Below, one piece after another: positions 11,421 to 22,872 of a stretch of DNA of 64,000 nt. Both the position numbers and the translations under genes were made by a program. Numbering within the stretch: position 1 is the stretch's first letter; each line of letters opens with the position of its first letter. The notes beneath the pieces were generated by a model. That model made no database searches. It had not been told where the DNA came from and saw only the letters and a list, made by a program, of their open reading frames with translations. Source of the stretch: Paragordius varius (Eukaryota > Nematomorpha); assembly GCA_964247055.1 (NCBI GenBank), contig OZ176053.1, positions 10,540,001-10,604,000 on the forward strand, in the 5' to 3' direction.

Positions 11421-11790
11421 ATTTTTGCGGACTTAATTTTTTTAAAAAAATGGCATCGGGAGGAGCGGGTAAAAAGAGGGCCTAATTTATAAATGCAAGT
11501 CGACTATGTTCAGCGCAATCGAAAAAAAGTAAAAAAAATCATATTTGAAATCGAATGGTCCAACACATTTTCCGAATTGTCTCAAAGACACGATTTTTTA
11601 GGAATTCTGTTTTCAAAAAAACCCGTTTTTTACACGGGGTGGGCCCAAACTGGAGGCCTGATTCAAAAAAAGGGCGAAGCTATTGTCGGGGCATTCATTA
11701 ATGATTATATTTTTTCTACATTTGGATTCGAATGGGTCTACCGGTTTTCCGGAAACAAATCACAAAGCCAGCATTTTCCATTTTTATAAA
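11397..11790 (+). repeat. Dispersed ~390-bp repeat, copy A
   Basis: This is closely similar to 16613-17015 in the same orientation. Shared blocks include GGAGCGGGTAAAAAGAG, GGGCGAAGCTATTGTC and CACAAAGCCAGCATTTTCC. The final 70 or so codons stay open in the same frame in both copies and end with the same stop (KGEAIVGAFINDYIFS ... SQSQHFPFL). No protein family was recognised, and I call this a repeat, not a gene. It directly follows the ~310-bp tandem repeat. Confidence 0.8.
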
Positions 11791-13024
11791 TATATACATA
11801 CTATATGATTTATATTAACTTCTATGCATCTAGATAATTTAAGTTTAAAACACATTATTTGATTAAAATCCAATTTATTAAAAAAAAATTACACTACAGT
11901 TCATCAAACTTAAATTTTAACGCATATATATATATATATATAATATATATAATTTATTGTAATTTTGTGTCTAAAATCTTTTTAAAATATATTACAAAAA
12001 AGTTAGCTAATCAATTGTATGAATTGAATGAAAAATGACTAAAAGTTTTATGTTGGTCATTTGCAGCCAAAAAAATTCATTGATCACAATTTACAAATGA
12101 TGTCATGTTTTTTTATTTGTGTCAGAGAATTTATTTATTTTTCAGGAAATTAAATTAGTAATTAAAAATTTCATCATTCTTCTCAAAAAAATAATTAAGA
12201 TTTTGGTAAACATATTTTTTTGATAAAAAAATTGCATTAAAATAAACCTTAAATAATTTAGGCTAGTTAGTAGTTGGATTAATAAATATTTAGTATTAAT
12301 TTAATTAATAAATTATATCTTTTTTGGTTTTGTAATCATTTATTTATTCGTTTTACTGAAAAATCAATTTTTTATTGATTTTTTCCATCGATATTGACTT
12401 GTAATTCCATTCTTAGCACATTGAATTATTTTAAGAAAATATTAATATAAATTACAACTTTTGTATGGGTATTTGCCCAAGCGGAAAATATACCATTTTT
12501 CAGTCAAAGTATATCAATATTAAACGCCGCAAAAACGGTTTTGTAAAAAATGTTCCCAGTTTTTATCCCAAATATCAACATGTGATCTAGAATTTTTTAA
12601 TGCAAGGAAGTGGTTAATAGAAAATTAACCAAAAAGTCATATTTTAAGATCTGACATTTTTAGCCACTCTCATTGGTCGGTATAATTTAGCATATGAGAA
12701 TTAGCTGAAACAATATTTAAAAAAGTGTATTTTTTTATCATTACTTTTTGAGGGATCCTAAAATATTTTTGTTGCAAACGAGAAACGATTTTTGTATTAA
12801 TATATACTTTTTTCTCCTACTCGTGGATGCTGAATTAAATTTAACAGATAACCATGTATTAAGAAAAATGTTGAATGTTGGGTTCGAGTCAATATCCTGG
12901 AAAATATGTAGGCCTTTTTTTTAAATTATCCCCTGGATTTAACCGCGCTCCCGAGAAAAATGACATTTTTTGCAAAAAAATGTCCTTAAAAATAAGTCTT
13001 TTATGCAATTTTTGCCCAAGTCTC
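11791..13024. other. AT-rich stretch, no gene seen
   Basis: This contains a TA microsatellite near 11926-11950. Otherwise I see no exon, RNA gene or repeat that I can support. Confidence 0.45.
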
Positions 13025-13290
13025 ATTATATGCCATTTACACCCAAATTCACCCTTGATGAATTCAAATTAACTTGAAACTATTCGAATTCACCATTTGA
13101 ACAATTTTCCCCCTAAAATAAATTGTGTGTAATTGATTATTAAAAATTACCTATTTTATCTATTACAAATCAGGGAATTTTTCTTTATTAACATAATACT
13201 CAAAAAATAAAAAACTTTGCTATAAAGACATATTGTATTAATGATCAGTTATATAGCCTACATAATTTATTTTAAGGGTGAATTTGAATG
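13025..13290 (+). repeat. Remnant of the foldback element family
   Basis: The left part reads GCCATTTACACCCAAATTCA with degenerate AATTCACCC/AATTCAAATT units. The middle shares ATTAAAAATTACCTAT with the intact copy at 43143-43542, and the right side has AAGGGTGAATTTGAAT. It is shorter and has lost most of its arm units. Confidence 0.65.
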
Positions 13291-13439
13291 ATACTTATAA
13301 TATAAATAACAAAATTTCCGGCGCTTTTTAAGGTAAACTTCTGGGCAGGGTCAAACGCTCTATAAAATGCGTCATCATATAAAAATTTTCGAAAAAAATC
13401 ATTAGATCAGCTTATAAATTCAGTGGTTTTATATCCGGT

Positions 13440-13690
13440 TGGTTGGTTCTTCCTAAATCATAGTCTCTGTTGACTTCCATTTACTCCTATCTTTGCTGCT
13501 ACATTCAAATCTTTGAATGCCATCTTAGTTGCTCTTTTTTCATGTCTTAATGCCACTTCATCTGTGGTCAGCCTTGTTTTTCCTTGCCCCTTTACCTTTC
13601 CAAACATTATGTCTTTTTCTTTAGACAATTGGACCGCATAACATGATCAATTTATGTTTACCTTCTGTCCCTAAAATATTTGTTTTGTGA
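13440..13690 (-). mobile_element. LINE 3' end fragment (minus strand)
   Basis: The minus-strand translation gives KKKDIMFGKVKGQGKTRLTT followed by a VALRHEKRATKMAFKDLNVAA-like stretch. This is the C-terminal tail pattern (FGKVKG.. RPRLRW) of endonuclease/RT LINEs. It is a short 3' fragment ending in an in-frame stop. Confidence 0.65.
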
Positions 13691-13725
13691 AGAGTTATTT
13701 TTGTATTTAGCTTTTCACCATCACC

Positions 13726-14480
13726 ATGTATTACCCTTTCAGCCGTAAGAAATTCTTTGTCCCTTTTTTAAAGTCCAGCGCTCACTCCTCTTTGACTGAA
13801 AGAACGAAACAATTGTGTAAGCCTGCCTTTATCTACAAACAAGCTTTTGATTTGATAAATCATAATTCTTTGTGGGAACCATTGAAAGGGAAATCGCCGC
13901 ATTTAATAAGATTGATTGGTTTCCTATATGTAATACAAACAGCGATTATTAGAACAACAACGGGTGACACAAATTCCGATCCTTAAAGGGGTTAGACAAG
14001 GGTGTTGCTCATCTCCTTATATGTTCCATATGTGCAAAAAATCATAAGAAAAAGTGTAAAGGATCTTTAGAAATTGATAGATGAAATTCGGTATGAAAGT
14101 TTGAGATGTGGTCTTAAGTTTAATTCTATTTAAAATATTAAACCCCGGGGAAAAGCCTACAATTGTTAGTAATGTGTCGAAAATAGAACTAGCTAATCAA
14201 CTAACATTTTTGAAGACTTTCTGAGAACAGATCTTCAACACCTGACATCATAGAAGGAATACAAATGGGTAGGAACGCTTGACCAAACTGATAAAGATGT
14301 GGAAAAACAAAAGAATAGGAGTTTAAACCAAAACAAGAGTTCTTTCGGACCTTACATATGAGGTTCAGAATTGGACAGATAGGGAATTCATGGATTTTGA
14401 AAGGAACTGTTGGCGTAGGGTTTTAGGCATACATGGGAAAATAGAATTAGTAATAAAAAGATAAACACACAATTTATGCG
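13726..14480 (+). mobile_element. Decayed LINE reverse transcriptase fragment (plus strand)
   Basis: The opening part reads FIYKQAFDLINHNSLWEPLK ... GVRQGCCSSPYMF, which are RT motifs (KQAFDxIN, GVRQGC-SPYLF). Further on, NWTDREFMDFERNCWRRVLG matches the FEMxCWRRML motif downstream of RT. Stops and frame changes are frequent and the FADD region is not intact. It lies head to head with the minus-strand LINE tail at 13440-13690, so two separate insertions or an inversion are implied. Confidence 0.75.
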
Positions 14481-16612
14481 ATTAAAAGCAGCCTTAAATT
14501 ATGTGGCTCTAAAAAAGCAATTTTTCTAAGCGAGACTACATAACTTCAATGTTGGTTTTATCCTAGTTTAAAGTCAATACATTTAGTTTTGCGCTTTTAT
14601 AAAAAGCTGGATATGGCCTCACTCTCTGTCAAATGCGTTTAGCGTTTTGTATTTCCAAAATCGCTGAGACAAAATGGATGTTTTTATGGGTTTGATGTAA
14701 AGCAAAAATTTCAGTTCGTGGTATATAGCTTTCATCTCTTTAAAATGTCTTATCATATAAAGATAACGCGGTTTAAAGTAATTCAGAAAACCCATGCGAC
14801 CATATGTATTCAATAATGATAGCGCTTATTAACACCTAGCCACCCTCTTTAAAATACGTTACCTTTGGAAAATAACTTGGTTTTAAAGAAATCTTTTGGA
14901 GACTATGATATTATCTGGGCAAAAATATTAACCAAACGCTTTACAAAATTGTAAAATACTAATAACAATAATATGGTTTTGATCTTAATGAAACTTATGA
15001 GATTACCTTTTATACCTCAATACTACATTTGATCAAAAAATGACTGAATAATTAATAAATTTATGGACATAATTTATTTAAATTTTTCAAAAAAGTTTGG
15101 TTGATACGGATATTAAACCGTGTTTTTTTCTTAATTGGGATTATTTTGTGGCGAACAGGTTAAATGGCTTTATAATATCCACTTTGTTATATTTTTAAAT
15201 GTAAAAACCAAGCATGTTTAATCTGCTGCCCTCTGAGTCTTTATGTGGGGCCCGCGAAAAATTTGAAAATTCATAGTTTGCAAAAATATACTCATAACAT
15301 TTTAGTTAAATTGATATTTTTTAAACAAATTTTCTAATTAAGTCGATAATTAGCAAAAACTAGAAAAAAAATTGCATTTTATAGTTTTTAATCTAATAAA
15401 TATATTATGAATTATTGCCCACGTATATTTAAAATGCACATCAAAGTTTTTTGAGTTAAAAATGGGGCCCGCGAAGCCATTTGTTTTGGACACCTCTTGT
15501 AAAGTAGATAATATGAAATAAATTAATTTTTTTAACGTAATGTTTCCCTTATAATTTAGTTTTTGATTGCGGAACAACGAAAAATTTACATTATGATTAA
15601 AATAACTAAACTTTTATCATTTTTAAGTTTCGTCCAATAGAATCTTTTTTATAGCTGAGTCTGAAATTTTCATTAAATATATCGTGTAAAATAGTTTTGT
15701 GAGCAACCGATTTTACAGTTTTCACATGCCAACACTATATTATTTAATTCCAAATCTCAATGTAAAAAAGCGTTTAAAAAATATATTTTTATATGTTTTA
15801 CCTTTGTATTATACCTTCTTATCATTACGTTAAGATGTATTAACGATTTTACAACCACTTAAAGTCAGCCGCCTTGTAAATTTTCGATTTTTTGATCATT
15901 TTTTTAATGAACGGAAGTTATGTGTCTCTATTTTATACCACATAAAATTTTTAATGGATTATAAAGCGATATTACCGATAATCAAGATATAAGACACAAG
16001 AGATCAAGAAAAAAACAATAAATATTATTATATCACATAAAAAATGGTGGCTAAAAAATCTTTTCCCAGTTTTACTAACTAACACATATATACAACTATC
16101 AACCATTATGTTAATTAGGGCATTAAGCATACATATATGTGAAAGTTGCATGGTTTAATAATGATATTATGTTTTGTATTTTTATGACATATTATAAATT
16201 ATTCAAAAGCATTAGTTTAGCTGAACTCAGAATTAAATTTGTCATTAGCAGCCAAAAATGCACAATACGATATTGTGTTGTCTGAAAAAGTGAACTGAAA
16301 ATTTTTAAAGTTGGTAAAAGGTATTTTATTTCATATGTACTTGCTGCTAGATAAAAATTTAGATTTAATTTTAATGATAATTATATTTCGTATGGATTAT
16401 TGAAAATATACTTTTAATTAAATTTATTCTGCAACATTTATATTAAATACTAGGGTAAATCTCGTGCAAGTCCTTCGGACTTCTAGGGGGGGGGGGGGTT
16501 ATTTGAAAAAAGGGACAATAAAATGTTTCACATATATGGATTATTTCGAAACATTATTAATAGCTATGATAGGAATTTTAAAACGGTGCATTCATACTAA
16601 TATATTGTTTAC
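14481..16612. other. Gene desert with one dispersed repeat
   Basis: Apart from the repeat at 15205-15500 and a run of about 12 G at 16486-16497, nothing was recognised. A 64-codon minus-strand ORF at 14619-14813 has no family resemblance I can name. Confidence 0.4.
15205..15500 (+). repeat. Dispersed ~270-bp repeat, copy A
   Basis: This shares ordered blocks with 22580-22835, including ATACTCATAA, TTTTAAACAA, AACTAGAAAAA, AATCTAATAAAT and GCCATTTGTTTTGGACACCT (GCCATTTATGTTGGACACTT in copy B). GGCCCGCGAA motifs at both ends resemble hAT-type termini. Its nature is inferred. Confidence 0.6.
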
Positions 16613-17015
16613 TTGGGGGAAAAATAGATTCAAAAAGTTATTTTTGTGGATTTTGTTTTTTTGAAAAAATGGCATATTACGGGGGGAGCGGGTAAAAAGA
16701 GGCCTAAATTAAAAAAGCGAGCCGACTATGTTCGGCGCACTCGAAAATAAATAAACAAAAATCATATTTGAAATTGAATGGTCCAATACGTTCTCCGGAA
16801 AATTGTCTCAAAGACACGATTTTTGTGGACTTCTGTTTTTAAAACAAACCCGTTTTTTACATGGGGTGGGCCCGAACTGGGGGCCTAATTCAAAAAAGGG
16901 CGAAGCTATTGTCGGGGCATTTATTAATGATTATATTTTTTCGATATTTAGATTTGAATGGGTCCACCGGTTTTCCGGAAACAGATCACAAAGCCAGCAT
17001 TTTCCATTTTTATAA
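16613..17015 (+). repeat. Dispersed ~390-bp repeat, copy B
   Basis: This is the direct-orientation partner of 11397-11790, strongly similar over its whole length. It lacks an upstream tandem-repeat block. Confidence 0.8.
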
Positions 17016-19526
17016 ATGTATAGATTTTATGTGGGGGCATCTTAAAATTTTTTGTTTAACAAAATCGGCATAAATATACTACCGCCCTAATATCTATATA
17101 TATGTTTTTTGATTATTTTTATATTAATATTGTTAAATTTTTTGAAACGGGTAAAATTTATTTTCTTATAGATATCTAACCAAATTTCTTCGAATGTGAT
17201 GTAAACGATTAATATTTAAACAGCTCTTGATGAGTATTGATATTATAGTTATATTTTATCTGCTTAAGCCAGAAAGACGACTTGCTCAAGACTCGCGTTA
17301 GCGATTTTTAGTCATGAAAAAAATCATTATTCTTTCAAAAATTTATTATTTCCCGGTTTTTTACATAAAAATAATTATCGGTAATCATTTTTATGCTTCT
17401 ACCTCCATTTTATTTATTTTCTTCGGAATCGACTAATATTTATGTTCACATTTAAAATAATTTATTACCTAACATATAATTTCATTTATTTGTTTAGTTG
17501 CAACAACCTCTTGGTTTATAAATTTTATATTTGAATTTATGCAAATACAATTTATTGATCGTGTCGCGAAAACCAGTACTCAAAATGTGCAACCTTGCAA
17601 AGTAGTTTTTAACTTTGACCTTCCCCCACACTCTTATAGTTTCATACTTTTTTAAACTGAGTTTAGCTAAAAAATATAGTATTTTAGCCTCTCCTATCAA
17701 ATATACCATACTGGACAGCAAAAAAATGGATTTAGCTAACAACTTTAGTTTATCATAGTTAAGTTTAGTTTTGACTTAGATCACACCACAACTTAATTTA
17801 TATTCCATTAATGATTTTTCCCTTGTGATTTTATCTTTTTTTTTCTTTCTTTGTCACTCTCCCTCTCTCTCTTGCGTTAGTTGTTGAGCCATTTATATAA
17901 GAAATTAGACTGTTGTTATAATCATCTAAAATTTAGTCTTCAATTACTAATTTATTCTAAAAACAATAATATTCATTTAAATTATAACCAGGTAACTCCT
18001 GGAAAATAATAAACTTAGAAATTTTATAAATTAAAACGCTTTATTCCCATAATAATATATTATATTAATTTATGTATTTATTATACAGTAGCATATGACA
18101 TAACAAAAAGTTTGTCCATAATTATTAAAGATACAAAATTACTGTTAAGATATAGGGAAAACTTGTTAAATTTTAACCATTTGTTGTTTCTTACCATACG
18201 CCACTGTAAATTATGAAATATATATTAAGCAAAACTTGGACAAGACCACTCAAGTAAGTAAAAACGATATGGTAGACTTACTATAACAAACTTATTTGTT
18301 TATCTTATACGCATTTTTCCACAAGGTCACATACATAGATGACCACTAAAAACGTAAAAATATTTTAAACAGAGCGTCTCTTTATATAAAATAAAGACCA
18401 TTTAACCTTATTAAGGTAATATAAAATACTTAAAATAAGCTAGCTCTTTTTATTCTTTTATATATGATGTGCTTGCCTTTGACATTTATTTTGAAAAAGG
18501 TTATTGGTTAGATATAGAAAATGATTTAAATTTTTATAAATAGGCAAACAATTTATTTTTTATACTAACGGCGCATTTTATTAACATAAATATAGTGGAA
18601 AAATAAAACAAAAAACTGATTTTAATTGTTTAAAAAGTTTATGACAAGGGTTCCAAAATACCCCTCCCCGCAAATCAGTTTGTGGGATAGTACAATTAAC
18701 TTTAAATAATTATACGCCAATTTTCGGGTCCTGTTTTTTAAGAATTTCACATTGAAAGATGTGATTATAGGGGAGGTATATAGTTTCATTTGAAAAAGTG
18801 GAAAATTTTAAGTTTTAGCGCATGCGCACAGCTATATTAATTGCAAAAATGTAACCAAATTCTTCCAGCCCACTTAAAATATTTTGACTTAAGATATTAC
18901 CATTTTTACATGAAAAACTATAAAATTGATTTTTAATTAGTTATTTTGGTTTAGTGACTATTTCAAAAAAAACGATAACGAAATGTTATGAATTTTTAAC
19001 TGTTAATATAATTAAATGGTCGAGACAGAAAATTCGTGTATCACGTCAAAAAAAATTTAATACCAAAAAATTTAACGAATTAAAAGTTTATTTAATCATT
19101 AAAAAATATCAGTTTCAGAAACGACTAAGCATTTTTTTTAACCCCAATAAAAACATTTTTTATATAAAAATTTGTATATTATATTGTAATTTGAAATTAA
19201 TACTTTGTAATAAACCAATTTTTGCTTTAAATAATTAGCATCAATTAATAATTAAATCGATAAAATTATTATAGAATTTACATAAAATGTAATTAATTTC
19301 CGAATTCATAGAATAAAAATCCAAACAAATTAAATATTATTACCTTAGACCTTTTCACTTATTTGTTCGCGATGCACATTGGTTAGTTTTATATCTTAAA
19401 ACTTCTTGTTAATACAATACTATTTTGAAAGTTATTTTAATTAAAATATAATTATCAAACATTGTTTTCCAGTTTAAAAAAATATTTTATATTTTTTACA
19501 GTTTATTAAACTTCCAGATCCTAAAA
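17016..19526. other. AT-rich gene desert
   Basis: No exon could be supported. A CT-rich patch at 17850-17875 (CTCCCTCTCTCTCTTGCG) is GAGA-like, but nothing ties it to a gene. Confidence 0.4.
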
Positions 19527-19880
19527 TTGGGACAGCTCCAAGAATGAAATAAACAGCTGATTTTAAAATCCTATCAATTTTAGTGTAATCTATAAGCTAA
19601 TTAAAGTCATTTACATTTTCCAACTATAATACATTTATTTGCCTATTGTATAAGCGATTTTAAAAAATTTAAGGAAAAAATGGCGCCAAAGTTTGAGATA
19701 GATTTTTTTTACAATTTTGCGTTTTTTTCGGAAAAAATTTTGTACGATGGGACTAAAAGGCTAAAGAAAGTATATTTTAATTCGGCATAACCTTAAAATA
19801 CATTCTATAATCAAATTTGTATTCGCTTTGAGACATAAAACCACCCTAAGAGGTGAGCAAGTGTTAAAAACAAATAATAA
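19527..19880 (+). repeat. Dispersed repeat with GGGACAGCTCCAA start, copy 1
   Basis: Related sequence occurs at about 53430-53590 and 57852-58155. Shared blocks are TTGGACAGCTCC, ACAGCTGAT, CGATTTAAAAAA/CGATTTTAAAAAAT and TTTTTACAATTTT. It is non-coding and likely a small non-autonomous element. Confidence 0.55.
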
Positions 19881-22579
19881 ATTAATGTCTTACATTTTTG
19901 TTGATTGTTTATATTATTTGGGAAGCCAGGTAGAGCCAATCATTGCAAATTAATTTCCATCATATTTTTGGAAAAAAGATTAGAAGTTAAAAAAAATCAA
20001 TTACTTTTTGTAACTTGGAGACTTTTTTTCACGCTTATATCTGTTGTTAATGTGTGCACGCTTATGTAGTTGTGTATATGAATATGTTTTGTTAACAAAG
20101 CAAGCAATATGTTTTAACTAAAGGAGACCATACATATATATATTTATGGGATATTTTTGCTTTTGCATTTTAATAAAACTGTAGTAGATGGAGAGTGTGA
20201 GGCGAGAGATAGAGAACGAACGAGGTAACAAGGCGAAAAAAAATCTATTAAGGCTCATGTTTAATTCTTTACTTATTTCTTTCTCTATTTTTCGATATCA
20301 TACCAAATTTATATTTTTTCCTGCCTGCCTGCCTGCCTGTTTGCCTTACAATAAAATGGAATACTAATTTTGGATATACATACAAATATATGTTCATTCC
20401 ATTTTTGTATATTATTTCATTTTTGGAAGCTATAAAAAAGTGTCAACCTTTGTTTTAACCAAACAACAGAAGAATAAAATTGATTTGTTTCTAAAAATCG
20501 TTGTTACATTACAATTTCGTCAAATTTCTATTATTGATTAACATTTTTTGGTTGGTGTTAATATCGATTACTACCACACATATATTGAGCAACCGCCGCG
20601 TGAATTTCATATGGTTGTTATATATAAGCGCTCCTCGATTTACTTTTACCTTTATCGTTTTCTTTGTTGTTTATGTGATTTGCCTTTCTTCATAATACCT
20701 TCATAATGTTGCTGATATACGCTATGAATTCATTTTCTTTGTGCCTTCCATTACAGAGTCTGCTACACAGTTCACATACTAAATTTAACCTTAATGGTTT
20801 TAGTATTGGTGGTGGTAAAAGAAATCAGGTTTTATTTATATTTCGTATTGAAAAAATACATATATATTTTTTATTGTTTTTTCTAATTTTGACGCCACAA
20901 TCAAAAGTTGGAAATGCGCTTTGGCTTTAATTCATAAATTTTATAATATTTAGTGTCATAAAAATGTTGCCTTAAATAGTTATATAGGACGACAACTTAT
21001 CGACTATTCAATCTATAAATTATTATGATTATATTTAAAATGTATTGGTGACCAAATGCCCCAAATTAAAGCTGTCTTGCCTTTATATCAAACATTAATT
21101 ACAATGTCTACCTAGGGTTAAGGCGTGTCTTTTTGGAATCTGAATTTTTAGTTGATCATATTGTTATGCAAAATAAATTTATTTTTTACTTTTGTGTTTT
21201 TTTTAAAAACACGAACAACTTATTTTTTTGTATTGAGAGATATTTAATGCCATTAGATGTAGATCTTTGGTCTCTTGATTTTTATATCAGCATCAATTTG
21301 ATATTATGATAATGGTGTCACTTATAAGTCCTGTATTTACATAATTATATATTATGTATTATTACTGAGTGTTAGAAAAAATGTTGTCCTGATTTATTCC
21401 TATTAATGTGAGACTTTTTTAGATTTATCACGACATCATTAGTTTCTTTGACATTCAACACATCTCTTTCATAATAAGATATCTCTGGACTATAATTACA
21501 TTTTTTTGGGTGGTGTTGTAAAAATTTTTTTTAATGCATATTCACAAAAACAGTTTGCACAATTTGATATCATCTCACCCAATAATGTATTCAGAAGCTA
21601 TTACAATCTAATAATTTTTCATAAATATTAAAATGACACAACATTGTCAAATTGCTCAAAATTTGAATTTTTTAGGAGTTGTATAATTTATTAAGCGTTA
21701 ATTTATTCAAATCCTTTGCTTATATTATCACATTGAGATTTGTAATGTAAACTGTCCTAAACCATTGTGAATGAACTTTCTTTTTATAAAAAGTTTGATG
21801 AATATTGAAAAATGTTTAAAGCTAGTATAAATTTTATTGTTTAATTTAAACGTAATTAAACTTGCTCATATATATTTCAATTTAATTTCCATACGCATTA
21901 AATGACTATATAACCAATAATAAAGCATTGGTAACAATCTTTTGAGTCGTTGTTTAATTTTATTTTACCAAGCATTTTTTAAGTTACAAAATCCATAAAT
22001 TTTGGACGAATTGTATGCATTGAACTCTAGTAGTCTCCCCATCATATATCTTTTATCTTTGTTATGGTCAATGTAAATTCACACTCTCTAAAATTTGTTG
22101 ATTGTTTCATGCAAAAACACATTTTGTTTTTAATTTCAATTTACGTCATAAAAATTGTCTGGTTTTAATGTTTGCAATGGTGTTTACGCAGCATTCTGTT
22201 TAGGTTTATAAACAAACAGGTTAAACTGTGTGTGTTTGTGTTTTTAAAGGCTCCAAAAAATTATTTTATTTTAAAGTACATAACATATCAATTACTATCA
22301 CTAGGTTTTAATTATAATTACCAGCTTCTTTACAAAATAACTTATCATTATTAGTTTAAAAATGTCCATATATGTGGTATGAGTTAAATGTATTGCTTGT
22401 TTTTCATTAAATTTTGCTAAATAGCATCTACAGTGAAGAGAAACTTTATTGACTTAAAGTATTTGTTTGAAAATAAAATATTTTTTTTCTTTTAGTCAAC
22501 AATACTGGCTCTTTATCGTCTGTTAATGCTATATGGCCATATTTATATAAAACTTGAAAAAAATTAATACCATATTTTT
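19881..22579. other. Region upstream of the calcium-channel gene
   Basis: The missing 5' exon(s) of the beta-subunit gene may lie here. One place worth noting is 20186-20230: a purine-rich GAGA-like stretch with an ATG and a GTAACA donor-like site. Its phase does not fit the first visible exon as a coding exon. A (TGCC)n repeat lies at 20322-20340. Nothing else was recognised. Confidence 0.35.
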
Positions 22580-22835
22580 TAAGACACGGGTCGCATGTTG
22601 GCCCTCATAGGCTTTGTGTGCGTCCCCCAAAAAATTCAAAATACTATTCGTAAAATCATACTCATAATTAAAATCAACATTTCTTAAACAATTTGGCTAT
22701 TAAATTGGCAAGAACTAGAAAAATTGTTTATGTTTGCATCTTACAGTCTTATATTTGTAATCTAATAAATTATATCTTAATGCTTTTACATATTTCAGCG
22801 GCTAGCGACGCCATTTATGTTGGACACTTCTGCTT
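22580..22835 (+). repeat. Dispersed ~270-bp repeat, copy B
   Basis: This is the partner of 15205-15500. It ends only about 37 bp before the first identified exon of the calcium-channel beta gene, so it lies inside its upstream intron and may supply intronic sequence near the branch site. Confidence 0.6.
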
Positions 22836-22872
22836 TAATACCATTATAATAATTTAATTTCTTAATTTACAG

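Noticed and set aside
12868-12888. tRNA B-box-like GGGTTCGAGTC that could mark a tRNA gene or SINE
   Set aside because: The T-stem relies on two G-U pairs, and no acceptor stem, anticodon arm or A-box fits at the right distance.
16486-16497. Run of about 12 G as a possible quadruplex or switch
   Set aside because: It is a single homopolymer with no neighbouring G-tracts, of length prone to sequencing error, and no gene is nearby.
20186-20230. Coding first exon of the calcium-channel gene starting at an ATG in the GAGA-like stretch
   Set aside because: It ends in phase 1 while the next exon starts in phase 0, and the peptide resembles no known beta-subunit N-terminus. It could only be untranslated.
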